A stretch of DNA of 64,000 bases from Acephala macrosclerotiorum (GCA_014904845.1 MU119266.1:181345-245344); one strand, 5' to 3'. Positions 48,238 to 61,500 are shown, counted from the first letter of the stretch. Program-made: numbers and translations. The notes: generated from the sequence alone by a model not told the origin.

Positions 48238-49613
48238 CTATTCTTTAGTTAGTAATTGACAAAACTCCGTTGGGACAAAGGGGGAAATAGAAGGACCAGC
48301 ACTATACATCTCGTAGTATGGATATAGCCTCCAGTCTCTCAGCGCCCGTCTCATCTTCGCCACCAGCACCTGGATCTCATCGTACTCCCAGCCCATAATT
48401 TCTTTCAGCATGTACAGTGCAAATCCCTCGAGCGACTGATCCAAAAACAAAAGCGTATATTGACCAACGAGCTTCAGTTTCGGATCCGAGCTCCACCCAC
48501 CGATCGGAACCTTCCACTTCTTCTCCACCACATCCACGAAGCCTGCGTCGATGATTTGCTGCTTCATCCGGGCCGCGACCTTGAAGGTTCTGCCCATTTT
48601 CTCGCCACACTCAGCGAATAGGTTATTCCACTGGACGTAGACGTGATCCGGGCCGACCTTGTCGGACTTGGTAGCGATGTCGAACTCGAGCTCCTCGATC
48701 AAGCCGCCGGGTTTGGTGTGCCGAAAGCATTGCGCGTAGAACGCTGGCCAGTCGCTGATGCTGCCGTGGAGGTTCCGGATGTGCACGAAGTCGAAGCGGT
48801 CGACGGGCCAGGTCCACGGCATCTGCGCGTCATCGATCTCGAATTTGCAGTTGGCGGGCACCCAGGTGGGCTGGATGGGGGAGATATCTGTTCCAAGTAC
48901 CTCGGCCGAGGGGAATTGGTCGGCGAAGTCGCTGGAACAAGAAGTCAATGGAGTGCGACTGCCAAAGGGAATCGGTTCCAGCTCACATAGCCCATATGCC
49001 GGTACCAGTTCCAATATCCAAGACACTCTGTGGCAAGCGGGTGAGCTACAGGGCATGAGAAGGATGGCTGACTCGGAGGTCACTGACTTGAGGGTGATCA
49101 CCGAGAGGGGCGAGGAAGAGCTTGTCGTCCAGCAGAAGCGTCAAATAGTGATGCCTGCACAGCTGGTAAGGTCTATAACAGCCTAGCAAAGCCTCAGAAC
49201 TTACGTGATATCTAGGCCGTCATTCTGTTGGTCATCGTTCGGGGCCCTGGAGGGGATTATTAGTCAATTGCCCCAGGCCGGCCTTGTTTGACTTACCAGT
49301 ACTCCGTCGTCTTTGAATTCTGAAAGGTCCTGCCGTGGATGTTGCGGTAGTCAAGAATGCTATCTGTCAAGGAGGCAGTAGACTCCGCGATCCTGTTTGA
49401 TTCCTGCATTAGCCATATCTACAAAAAGATTGTCAAGGTCTCAGCTTACTCGTCCCCGATTGAAGAATCGGCGTCATTTCCAAAATCTGGATCCTGTTTG
49501 AACCAATTAATATTTTTTTTAGGATTCAAATGGCACTTTACAGCATTATGGGTACTTACAATCGGGATTGGAGCCGCCTCAACTTCATGTTGGTCGGGTT
49601 CGGTGCTGGCCAT
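48238..49613 (-). CDS. LaeA-like SAM-dependent methyltransferase (345 aa)
   Basis: Seven exons join in frame: 49613-49560, 49493-49450, 49392-49297, 49246-49205, 49154-49088, 49027-48987 and 48931-48238, with six introns of 50-66 nt. The protein shows the signature of the fungal LaeA/TAM-like methyltransferases. These are YRNIHGRTF, YWAPNDDQQNDGLDITHHYL, the SAM-binding motif I (VLDIGTGTGIWA, near residue 103), VLGTDISPIQPTWVP, CKFEIDDAQMPWTW and HIRNLHGSISDWPAFY, then KPGGLIE. Family members act in secondary-metabolite biosynthesis or regulation. It is transcribed divergently from a P450 675 bp away. The gene has no visible defect. Confidence 0.93.
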
Positions 49614-50287
49614 ACTGTGCTCCGTAGCAGTAGCGCCACCTTACAAAAAGCTGAAAATAAAGCAAGGGCGAAAAGGCCCCACGAGATCCTTCATCCTATT
49701 TAACTGTATTTCCTACCCCGCCATTCCTTGCCAAGGCCCATTACCCCCAACATCAGGCCCGCGGAAAAAGTGCCGATGCAGGCCTTCTGCAGGCCTTTCT
49801 TATCAGACCACGACGCATGACGCCGAAATGGGAAACGTGGCTGCAGAACAACCTGCAACGGCGTTATCACTCACCCCCGTTTTGCCCGCAGAAACAAGGG
49901 GGCAAGAAAAATTCTTGGGGGAAAAAAAGAAAAAGATCACGATTTGATAAACGTCAGAAATACATATTGTCTATACTCCGTAGTTTATCCTAAATCTTTC
50001 CGGAAAGCCTGGAGACTGATGAAGTGCTATTCTCAGTAATAGTAATAATAACATGTGCGACGGGCGGGACGTGCTAAGGGGGGCGGGGTTTTGGCAGTTA
50101 AGAAACCCCTCCAATTAAGGATCCCTTACCCCAGCACCATCCCCCACTTACCTAGCTCAAGCTTCCTCTACCTTAAGGCGGGGTCTGTCTTCCTTGCTCT
50201 CAAGCTGAACCTTGGACCTTGAACCTTTTTTTCCATTGCGCAAAGTTGCACACATTTGTCCCTATCGTCGGGCTTGTACTGATCGCC
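49614..50287. promoter_or_regulatory. Divergent promoter between methyltransferase and P450
   Basis: A 674-bp spacer between two head-to-head start codons, which suggests possible co-regulation. No specific operator motif could be assigned. Confidence 0.5.
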
Positions 50288-51938
50288 ATGACGCTTGATT
50301 TTACTTTTACTTCCTCGATGCTGTGGGCATTTCATATTGCCCAGGCTATACTTCTCGGCGTCATTTGCTATCGGCGCTTCTTCCATCCACTCCACCAAGT
50401 TCCCGGACCGCTCCTCCCCGCAGTGACGCGGCTGTACCTCTGGTATCACAATATCATCAAAGATGGCAGCTACTATAAGAAGATCGACGAAATGCATGTC
50501 AAATATGGTAAGATCTTACCAGACCCCAGTGCGCTGTAGCCGCAAACCCTAACCCGGCGCGCTGCAGGTCCCGTCGTCCGGATCGCCCCAAATGAGATCC
50601 ACCTGGCTGACCCGGACAACTACGACAAGATCTACAGTGTCAGCAGCAAGTTCTACAAAGACCCGCTTTTTTATAATGCACTTGGCGTCGAGGTCATGTT
50701 TACTGCCATCGCCAATGACGAGCATCGCCGACGCCGTGCCCCATTGAACCACTTCTTCTCGCGCCGCGCCGTATTTGATCTGGAAGATATCGTCCAGGAT
50801 AAGGTAAAGAAGCTGTGCCGCCGCATACAGGAGTCGCTTGATGCTGGTAAGCCAGTCGATCTACGGGCAGGTACCCGTGCTGTTTCAATCGATGTTCTCA
50901 CCGAGTATGCCTTCGACGACTGCTGGAATCATTTGGACGTCGAGGATTTCGCAGCATGGTTCTCGGGAGCCGTCCGAGATACCGGCGTCATGTGGTGGAC
51001 TTTCCAGCAGTTCCCAGCCTTGCTGAAGCCGATGCAGTCGATGCCCGAGGACTACGCCAGAAAAATGAGTCCTGCCATGAATGGATGGATGGACTGCGTG
51101 GTGAGAACGAGGGAGTACGTTATGAGAGTGAACGAGCAGTTCAAGGCTGGCATTAAGCCCAATCGCCGAACTATCTTCCACGAGCTCCTAGATCCGTCGA
51201 GCGCCGACGAAGAGACGTCCGGCGCTCCTAGCTTCGAGAGGTTATATGGTGAAGCCCTTAGCTTTTGCACGGCTGCTGCCGATACCACGGGGAATGCGAT
51301 GGAGATGGCTGCCTATCATGTCGTTACTAACCCAGATATCTACGATGAGCTTAAGAAGGAACTCCGTGATGCATTCCCAGACCCGAGTACCGACCTAGAC
51401 TATACCAATCTCGAAAAACTCCCCTACCTCACTGGTGTTGTGAAAGAGGGTCAGAGGCTGTCGTACGGCGTCATTAGCCGACTTGCCCGCGCAACTCCCG
51501 AGGGTGGCGCGACTTTCAATGGGTACTTTGTTCCTGCCGGTGTATGTCTCCCTCTCCAACTATCCTAGCAGTCTTTCAACTGACACTCCACCCCAATAGA
51601 CTACCGTCTCGATGAGCTCCTGGATGATGCACCGCAACCAAGATGCCTTCCCATCTCCAGACACATTCGATCCCACAAGATGGACGGATCCCGACCAAGC
51701 AGTCGTGCGCGCGCGCGAGAAGTGTCTTGTCCCATTCTCGCGCGGTTCCCGCACGTGCATCGGCCAAAATCTCGCACTTTGCGAGCTTTACGTCACGCTA
51801 GGTACCTTTTTCCGCCGGTTCGATAACTTAGCTGCGTTCGATGTAGGGCCGGAGGACATGACCTATGTGGACTATTTCACGGCGTTTCATCCGAAGGGCT
51901 CGAGGGCGTTCAAGGTCGTTGCAAAAGGGGGACAATAA
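50288..51938 (+). CDS. Cytochrome P450 monooxygenase (510 aa)
   Basis: Three exons, 50288-50507, 50568-51541 and 51600-51938, have introns of 60 and 58 nt (GTAAGA...CTGCAG and GTATGT...CAATAG). The N-terminal helix (SSMLWAFHIAQAILLGVICY) anchors it in the ER membrane, followed by a Pro-rich hinge (HPLHQVPGP). The oxygen-binding I-helix (FCTAAADTTGNAMEMAAYHV), the ExxR motif (EGQR in VVKEGQRLSYGV) and the heme-ligand loop (PFSRGSRTCIGQNLALCEL, Cys axial ligand) are all present. It would be a heme monooxygenase using electrons from a P450 reductase, probably in secondary metabolism given the adjacent methyltransferase. The sequence resembles trichothecene-type or benzoate-type fungal P450s only in general; the substrate is unknown. 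It appears intact. Confidence 0.95.
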
Positions 51939-52430
51939 TTCGCTTGGCGTCAGAGATATAGGCGTGGAAAGTTGGAGCTTGCAATCAGTCCGAAATCTCG
52001 AGCAAACTTACCGCAAAATAACAGGACTTGTTCTATCCTTAATATAATGAGAAAAAGAAAGGCACCGCGGTGCAATTGTCAATAATCCCTGTTAGACCAA
52101 ACTGAAAACATTCTTCAATAGGCGCAACCCACAAAAAACCCGTAAAGGAAGACCTAATATCAATATCTCATCCTGAAGCAAGTATATCCCCATTGAATCT
52201 GCCAGAATTGGTGAAGTCTAGACGTTGGTTATCGCGTGTAATGCATGGTAATGTGATCTGCGCTTCGAGAATATGATTATCCGATGACTTGCCGCGAGGG
52301 TTGATGTTTCTGGATGCTACGTGACTTGTACACCTAGGAGCTGGGTCTTTGTGTATAAGGTTCCTAGTGCTCGTATCGGTGAAGTCTGTCGGCTCCCTTG
52401 TAGTGACTTGGTGACGAAGTCAAGTAGGTT
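51939..52430. other. Intergenic, no gene seen
   Basis: Holds the P450 3' UTR; no ORF of note. Confidence 0.55.
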
Positions 52431-52835
52431 ATGTCACCGCTTGGAGGTGTTTATCTCGTCCCTCCAAGGTATGAGCAACAGAGTTCGTCATCAAGCGGGG
52501 TCTCGATCACAAGCCACGATACTCCAGATAAGCCCAGCCCCGTTGAGCGTGAGGAAGCGAGTACAATTGCAAGAGTTGAAGAAGACTTCATCTCGGTCAG
52601 TCTAAAAAGCTATCTCTTAGAGCTCAATTCCAGCCGGCCTGTTAAGCTAGTCCAGGGTTACGTCAACACGGATAGCGGTACCGTATCCACAACCGCCATA
52701 CTTGACGAAGCACTCGACTATAACCTAATCTCACTAGCTCGTCTCCAGAGGTTGGGACTTGAACTGGAGCCACCAGACAACGAAGACCCTGTCCGGTTCC
52801 AGTTTGATAACGGTGAGAAGATAAAGAAGTCGTAA
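52431..52835 (+). CDS. Truncated retropepsin-like protein, possibly cut by a retroelement
   Basis: The ATG at 52431 opens 134 codons. The C-terminal half (SRPVKLVQGYVNTDSGTVS, then ILDEALDYNLISLARLQRLG) resembles the start of a retropepsin-like fold found in many fungal host or transposon-derived proteins, but the usual D-T-G/S motif reads D-E-A. The frame ends about 100 bp before the AT-rich copia block. This fits a gene cut by that insertion, or a relic of another element. Confidence 0.4.
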   Translation: MSPLGGVYLVPPRYEQQSSSSSGVSITSHDTPDKPSPVEREEASTIARVEEDFISVSLKSYLLELNSSRPVKLVQGYVNTDSGTVSTTAILDEALDYNLISLARLQRLGLELEPPDNEDPVRFQFDNGEKIKKS

Positions 52836-52949
52836 TACGTTGAAGCAGAGTATTGTAGTGGTCTGAGACTGGACTGGTGTTGTCGTTCCGGATCAGGACT
52901 AGTCCGGTCACGTGGTTAGGCTGAGGATATATTAAGTAATCCGATACTT

Positions 52950-55900
52950 TGTATTTTAGTTTTTTAGACAGCCTTTTATGTAGTTCGCAAATGCGTAAAA
53001 TAATTTTATTATATTCGTTTATAATATATTAAATTGTAAATCGTTTTAAATAAAATATTTAATATATAAATATAATATTTAAAAATTTAATTAAAAAAAA
53101 AATTATTATAATAATTTATATTAAATATAAAAACGTATAAAAAACTAATAAAATTTCAATTTAATTAATATTAAATAACAAATTTAAATAATTTAAAATA
53201 ATTAAAAATATTCGAATAATTATTATTTATTTTTAAAAATTTTTAAATTATATAAATCGAAAAAATAATCGATATTTTTTTTTACTATCGACTACGATTA
53301 GTATACTAATATTCGTTTTGTAATACTTTTATTTTTTAAAGTAAAATTAGCGTTTTTAATTCGATTAATATAATAGTATAATATAATATTTATTACGATA
53401 TAATTTTAATACGTTCGATCGACGAAACGAACTCGACGCGAGAATTCAAATGAAGATTAATAATATAAAAATTGTAATACAAATTATCGATTCAATTATG
53501 TGATCGTTTAAACGATCGATTAAATGATTTTAATTGTAATTTTTATTACTTTTGACAATAATTGTTTTAGTATTTACTTTTTAATCTTACGTTTACTTTG
53601 TTTAATTATATAAATAGAGAAATGCTTTTTCTAAAAAGAAACAAAGAGAAAAAATTGAATTATTGATATTAGATTAAAATTTTAATATTTCGTAATTTGT
53701 TTTCGAACGTTTTAATATTGATCAATAATTGAACTCGTTCGATTACAGAGTAATAAAATTACTTATGAAAAAGCAATAATTAAATAAAATCGATCGAACA
53801 AAAAAACTCAAATTGTACGCAATTTACTGGTTCAATTGAACGTAAAAAAAAGTAATTTTTGTTTGTACTAAAAAAAACTATTAGATTTTCAAAGGATATT
53901 ACGATTTCACGTTCGTTTTGTTTTTCTCGATTTGAAATTGGTTGATTTTTTATTTCACGTTTTATCGCGTATTAACAATAAATACTTTATTGTAATTTAT
54001 TGAACAATATCAAAAAAAAAAAAAAAAAAAAAAAAAAAAACAATTTTTACGAATTCGATACGAAAACTCGTTAAATTAATATGTTTATCGAGTACGATAC
54101 AATTCGACAAAATATTTTTCGAGAGTACGATTATATTTTCTCAAAGTACGATTTTGATCAAAGAAAAGTTTTTTTTATTATTTTTTCTATTTTTCGATTC
54201 GATACAATATACATTGAAATGAATATAAAATTTCAAAGCGAGAAATAATCGAGACTATGGATTATAAATAGAATATAAAAAAACATTTTCAGAATAAACA
54301 AAAGAAATATTTAAAAAGAAAATAAATAAAAACACGAAAAAAAAACTATATAAAATATTGCGAATAAACAAAATATAAATATCGAAAAAACGATTTACTA
54401 AAATTTTAAAAGTATTAATAAATATTGCAAATAAAAAAAAACAATCAAAATAATCGTATAAAAAAATTGTAAAAATGAGTTTAATAAAAAACTTCAATTC
54501 ATAGAAAAATACAATCGATCCAAAGACAAAATAAACTCGAAAACTAACGTTTTTTATTATTTTTATCGAGAAAATTAAAAAAATAATATTAATATTTTTG
54601 AATTTTTCTTTTTAATTACTAAGATTTACTACAGGACTTTTTATAGAGTAAATAATATTACTCGAACGTACGATATTTTAAAAACAATTTTAAAAACGCA
54701 ATAAAATATTATTATTAGATTTGTCGTTAAAAAACGAAAACTCGAAATGAAATTCGTTGTTTTTATTATTACTAGAAACTGAAAAATTGTTAAAAAATTT
54801 TAATCGATTAATATATAATTTCGATCGCGAAAATCAAATAATATACAATTTCAATAAAGAATTAATTATTTTTATAAAGATTTACGACGATAAATTTAAA
54901 TATTACAAAAAAAAAAATTTATTAAATATATTTATACGAGTATTCGAAAATTTATATTTGAAAGTAGACGTTAAATTTAAAAATTATCGTAACGCGTTTT
55001 CGATTATATTTACCAATGAAATTAGTGAATTCTATTATTAAAAGCTCGCTAGAAAAAGTTTATCCTTCGATAAAATAATTGAAATTGTAAAATCGAATTT
55101 CGAAATCGAAAAACGTCGAAACAAAATATTTAATTAGTAGAACACGATTATACTCGCGTTAATTCGAGTGTAAAATTTAAACAAAACGACTTTTGAATAC
55201 TTCGAGATACTATATCAAAGACTGATCCAGAAACAATTTAATCTACGTCCAAATATACGAACAAAGACTACTATATGAAACAAGTTTTACTACGTTTGTC
55301 GAAGCGTATTAGAGTATTATTAAACGCTTTTTCGATCTTTATCGAACTTTTAAACGATATACGAAAACGTTCGCAACGCAATTTCACTTCAAACGAAAAT
55401 AGAAACAGTTTTTAAGACTTTTATAATCGGAAAAAAAGAAGTTTATCGAAATATAATCGGATTATACTTTGTAAATCGCAAATATTACGATAAAAGTACT
55501 CGGTATAGTAATCGAATTAATTACAAAAAACTAATAATATATTAAAACGAAAAAAAATACTTTATTTGTAAAAACTCGAATTGTTAAAATATTTACTATA
55601 CACTAAAAAAAAGAAAAAAAGCGTACGACGACTTTAAAAAATCGAAATCGTTCGATAAAAATAAAATAATTTAATTTGTAATTGAATTCGAAAAATTAAA
55701 TTTCGATATTATTAAAAAATACAAACAATTCGTCGTTGAATTTATCAAAAAAAGAGATTTATATAGAAACGATATTACGCGATCGATCAATTATTTTATA
55801 ATATTTTACGATACGATTAATAGATTTAAAATCATCGAATTACTCGATCGCCAATCAATTTATTATATGATATCGAATATCGCAATACAATTGAAATCGC

Positions 55901-58036
55901 TTTCGATATTTATTAATACAAAAACGTATTTAACGAATCGCTACGTATTAAACGTTTTTATAAGTATTATAATCGATACTAACGCCGTCCAACGATCGAT
56001 TACCGATAAAAATCAATATTTAATTTTCTAACGAATTCGAAACGTTAAATTGAACGAATTTAAAGTTGGAAAAATAATAATCAAATTTGAAATCGACAAA
56101 ATTTTATTTCTTGGGACTATCGATATCAATACGCCAATTGAACGTATTACATTTCACGTAATCCTAGTAAACGTACTTTTTTTACTATACTTTCAAAATA
56201 TAAACAAATTACAAATTAAATTCGACAATTTTAATAATATATTTATTTAAAATAAACGACGTACGTTTATTATTAAAGCGTTTAAACATTTTTAAATATT
56301 GTTTAATTTACTCAAAAACTTAATTTATAGTAACTATAAAATTTCTACGATAAAAATCGATTTTATTATTTATTATTTAATTAAAACAAAATTTAAACGA
56401 TTGTATAAACGCTTTGAATATTTATCGATCGCCAAATTCGCGCGAATATTAAAACGTAAAAAATATTCTACGAACTTCGAAAAAATTAAAAAAATAACGA
56501 AATTTTATTAGTAATATCAAATGAATAATAAATTCTTTAATCGTTTCAAGTTTATATTGCGCGACGATTATAATTTCAATTATTTCGTTTATTTAAACGT
56601 ATTGTAAATCGATAGAAAATTAATACTTTAAATTGTAAACGAGATTATAGTATTTCAAATCGCGAGATTCTTTATAAATATATCGACGAAAAAAACATAA
56701 AACGTTTTTCGAGTATATTAAATCGACGTTTATTTTAAACTATCGATATTTACTATTTATAATCTCGAAACGAATTTCAATTCTAAAAAATTTTATAACA
56801 ACGCTAAAAATATAAATATCAATTCGAAAATTATATTAATAAAAGTCTATAATTCGATTGGTTTAATAGAGAAGTACTACGTTCTATTAAAACGTGCGTA
56901 TAATATATTACTTTGAAAATTTTTCGATTTGTAGAAAAAAAAGTAATTTCAAATAGTGATTAAAATAATCAATAATACGATAAAATCGAACGGTATTATT
57001 TTTATATTTTTTGTTTTCGACGTTTATTTTCGAATATTACAATAGAATGCGTTTGTAGTATCAATTGCCGTTAAAATTAAAGCGGTAAAAAGTGTAATAA
57101 TCGCGATTTGAGAATATTACGCTACTCGTCAAATTAATAACGTTTTACGAATGAGAAATAGTCTATAGAATTATTATTTGATCGATTTACTTTTAAATTC
57201 AAACGTGTTTATTTAAAAAAAAAACAAAGAATAAAAAGAATTGTATACGCTTTTAATAATAAATAAAGAAATATATTAATTACAATTATTAAATAGATTA
57301 AAAAGTTTTTATAGTATTATAATAAAACTATTTTATTAAAATTTCAAGCAATTCGAAAAATAATTAGAAAATTATTTATTAAAAGAAAATTTGTTAGAGA
57401 ATTTAAATTCAAAATCAAATTTCTTTAGAAAAAATTCGAGAATAGAAGAAAATATATTTAATTTATTTTACTTGATTGAGAAAATTTTATATATTTCGAA
57501 AAAGAATTTACGTTTATTTCGAATTGCAATAAAAATTTCTTTTTACGTTTTTAGTTTTGATAAATACATTTATATAACAATTTGTATAAATGTAAAAATT
57601 TTCAAAGTTTATTTGATCGAGAAAAAAACTAGAAATAAGTAATTGTTTATAGACTTTCACGTAAAAAAAATTATTATTATTTTAAGCGATTTGTTTGCAA
57701 TTTCTCGTAAAAAGGAAATTAATAGACTAATCGCGAAAGAAATTTTTGAACTGATTTTTAATAATTTGAAAGAGATTAACAATCAACGAATTTTCGATTT
57801 AAGATTAGTAAATGAAATCAAAGGCATGGAAACGGCAATTTTATACGAAAAATCTCGTTTTGTGATTTAAATATTTAATGATAAAAACAAAAAGATAGTA
57901 TTGATTCAATTCTCGATTATTTAACGCGTTAATCAATGAATTATCGTCGCTTTAATTCTATTTCTCAAATCTAAAAAGATCAATTTTTACTTGAGAGATA
58001 TTACTCAAGTATACGTGCAATTAACAATTTTACTAG
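52950..58036 (+). mobile_element. Ty1/copia retrotransposon, heavily RIP-degraded and truncated
   Basis: The block is extremely A/T-rich with C surviving mainly in CpG. Broken coding is still readable in copia order. Gag-like text lies at about 54757-55140 (YRNAFSIIFTNEISEFYY). A protease-proximal region follows near 56040-56250 (IERITFHVILVNVLFLLYF). The integrase end is near 56846-56910 (YNSIGLIEKYYVLLKRAYNI). The start of reverse transcriptase lies at about 57640-58036 (RIFDLRLVNEIKG, YEKSRFVI, then YLRDITQVYVQ). The element stops abruptly at 58036 where the gypsy LTR begins, so it was interrupted by that insertion. Its left boundary near 52950 is set only by base composition. No intact gene remains. 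Confidence 0.85.
54012..54040 (+). repeat. A29 homopolymer
   Basis: An uninterrupted run of 29 A within the copia remnant, upstream of its gag relic. Confidence 0.95.
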
Positions 58037-58294
58037 TGTGGTGGGGCTATATGCTCTCTTTTCAAAATCCTTGTAAATAGCTAGTTTCGAGGGCAGTGCT
58101 GATCACGTGTCTTCTAGTACATAAGGAGCTTTCGCTCACTATAGACTAATCAACAACCCTTTCTACTTCTACTTTAACTGATTGATTGATTGATTTACGG
58201 ATTACGGATTACTTCGAATAAGTCTAGTCCACTGGCTAAAACGAACTGACCTACGATTGGACCTTTTTGCTTTGTACTCCATTGCTTTTCTACA
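58037..58294 (+). repeat. Putative 5' LTR of the Ty3/gypsy element
   Basis: It starts TGTGGTGGGG exactly where copia coding stops and ends with TTCTACA. TGGTAAACGACGCC follows within two bases and could be a tRNA primer-binding site. The preceding five bases ACTAG (58032-58036) would be one copy of the target duplication. The 3' LTR lies beyond the window, so the boundaries are inferred. Confidence 0.6.
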
Positions 58295-58544
58295 TTGGTA
58301 AACGACGCCGAGAAGTGAGTTGTCCCAGTGGACCTCGCTGAGAATTGTTTATATGCGATTTGTGTATTCTGTCCTTTATTGCTGTTAAGGGGAAACTTAA
58401 ACTACTGGAAATCGGAGATTGAAAGTCAACTGACGAAAACCCCTTGTTTTGATTGTACTGTCCGAGATTAAATAATTTGATTACGAGATTGCGAAATTGC
58501 AGAGAAGTATTGATTTATAAGAATTACGTATTGAATTACTCGAA

Positions 58545-61500
58545 ATGGTTAGCATTAAAGCGAATATAAAAAAGAAAAAAAAGAACTCGCGGCGATTACT
58601 CACGGCAATTAATTTTATTCCCAGCGGAAATTGGAATATAAAAAAGAAAGCTTTGGTGCGAAAGAGAAAAGAGATTGTAGCGTTGAAAAGCGAAATTGTT
58701 TTATTGTTCTATATTTTAATCTTAACTCTTTTGGGAGTCGCAATTCGCGGATCGCTCGTGATCGTTTTCAAGTTGAAACAATGGAACCAAAATAAGCCTC
58801 GGATTTCAGAAAACAATACGGAAAAAATTGAGACAGGAGATTTCAATCGAAAGAAATCGACTAAAAAAATGTTTGTTTGGAGAATACATTTTATTAAAAC
58901 GAACAGGCGAGCGAAGTTTCGAGCAAAGACCGGAACAAAAAAAATCCTACGAGAAAACGATATAAATAGAAACCAATCTTCAAAACGAATTTTACTTGGA
59001 GACAATAGTTCGAAAACTCGCACTTTTGGATTATTAAACCAATTCTCAGTCCAAAGACTAAAATCAGCAAATTATTCGCGTCAAAGTTCACTCTCCTTGG
59101 CAGAAAACACTCTTACTCTAGCCACGCCATCGACCCCTTCTAAGAAATCTTCTACGAATAGCGAAGACAGTCCCTCAAAAATGCAAAACTCCGAGAAGTA
59201 CGTACTCGTACTAGGACTACAAATGCCTCTCCTTGAAGCCCTTGAAATACTTTGGTTCAAAAGAAACAATATTACGGCTTTTCTAGAACAATACGACGAC
59301 ATGTGCGAAGACTATAAAGTTACCTTAGAAATTAAGAGGATACGACTTTTGCGATATATTAGCCCGATTTACAAGGAGCAAATCCGGTCTATACCAAAGT
59401 ATAGCACCGAAAACTACTTGGAAAAAGAGCTTTACGACGCTCTAAAGAAGGAATTTCGCGAATACGACTGGGAGTACTATCGAGTAAGTATAGAGTTTCT
59501 GTATAGGATCATCGACCAATCTACGAGGGGTCTTTTGGCGATAAAGACGTACGTGGACTTGTTCGATCGAGTATCCAAAGAACTGATCAAACGGAACAAG
59601 CTGAACAAACAACATCAGGGACGCGAGTTTATGAGGGGACTCCCGATGCATGTTAAGGAACGGATCTTCAGGGAAACCGACTACGAGCCGACAGAGATAT
59701 CTATTCACAACTACAATAAGATGTACGAGAAAGCGGTTGCCGCATATAAGTATGAGGAGAAGAAGCGGCGATACAACGAAACCAACGACCCAGAATACTC
59801 GAAAGTTCGACAAGAACATTTGAATACCGTAGTACAAAGAATGATTCCAAATGCAGCCAATGATTTGCTACTCCTTGTTCCACTCGAGCTACTCATGGAA
59901 GAGATTCAGCGAAGGATGTACGCAACCGCTGAGAAAACTTATGTCGAATCTCAATCTTCGGTCCCACGTACTACCCAGACTTAGAGAACTCGGCAAATAT
60001 TTGTATCAAAACTTTCAATTTAAATGGACGATCTCGCTAGAGAACTGGAAAAGCTCTTTCTTTTCTCCGTGTCATTCAACGATCTGAAAATCGCTCTAGA
60101 CGCTAATATTGCGGAGATGTCTCAAAAGCTGGACAGCGTTATAGCCTTTATAAACCAGAATTAGAATCAGTTTGCTCCTTTACGAGGATATGGATGAGGA
60201 GGGAGCTTTAGCCGAGGACGAGAGGGATACAGCAACATGGGAAGAGGCGGACATGGAGCTTCATATGGTTCAACGTCGGCTGGGCTTTCGCAAGGCATGC
60301 CGCCGACCGTTCAAGGGAATGCAATAGAGGCCAACGCTGCATACAACGATCAGCAGAGCGAGCGATACTGTTTCGAGTGTTTCGGGCGAACAAAGAACGG
60401 AGAAGTCGATCCCTTCGTTGATCACTTTTTCGTGGACCGCTGCCCACTTATGGATGAGCTAGTCAACCGTGGGTGTTGCCATCGGGAGAACGGTCAATGG
60501 TGTTATGGTTCCTGGAGCCGTGATCGACCTTCGCGACCGTTTACGCTTAGGAACAATCGACGCTGGTATGATCAGATTATAGGACAGGTAGCTGGAGGAC
60601 CCTTTGACTACGATCTCGACAAACGCCCTGGGAATGCACAGAGAATCCAGGAATCTGTTCAGCTTGCTGCTCAAGAAAGGAGTAAAGCTAGCGCCAACAG
60701 AGAAATCTTGAGAGGACCGGACCCATCGTCGCACACCTTCAACGGCAACAATGTCAACGTCCAAAGCCTTAGTGGAGCGACCATTGATGAGTTCTACGAA
60801 GAATTGCCGGTAAATACGGTAACGGCAAACACGGTGACGACGAGCAAGTCGAGGAGCAAAATTCAAAGCGCACGAGAAAACCTTCGGCGAAGAGCAAGAG
60901 CAGAAGAAAAGTACCCAAGGGCCGGATCGCAACGACAAACCTCACAAGGCGCTCAGAACGAAGAACGAGAGGAAATGGACGTGGATCAATCGGAAGATGA
61001 GACCTTGAGACAACAGTCCGGCGCTAGAAGTGATGACTCTGCTGACGAAGCCCCACCGCGAAGACTCCCTAAGAGCACAGCGTCGCTCCCAAGAATCCAA
61101 AAGGGAATGAAAATGATCACTGATGCCTTGAAAACACCGAACCCTGCTGCAGTGATTGCTAATCAATAGCGAAGAGACAACGCTCACTACTTGACTCTGA
61201 TGGATACTGGGGCCGCTGTGGCAAGAGAAATGCTAGGAGCCGTTGATCCTATGAAACAGCTTTCTTAGAGTCTTCATAGGATGTCTGAAAGGACGAGTCA
61301 GCTTGCTTCTGTCACTGGGAACCCTGTGATACTCGGAGCTAACCTCGTGGGGGCCGATTTCTCGTCACTGATTAAAAGAAGGCACATTGTCGTTGCTCCT
61401 AAGCTACACTTCAACCTGTCTGGACCAATTGGTTCGAGCGGAGAATGCGGAATGCTGGATACTGGGGCGGAGTGCTGCATTGCTCCCACGCACATAGCTC

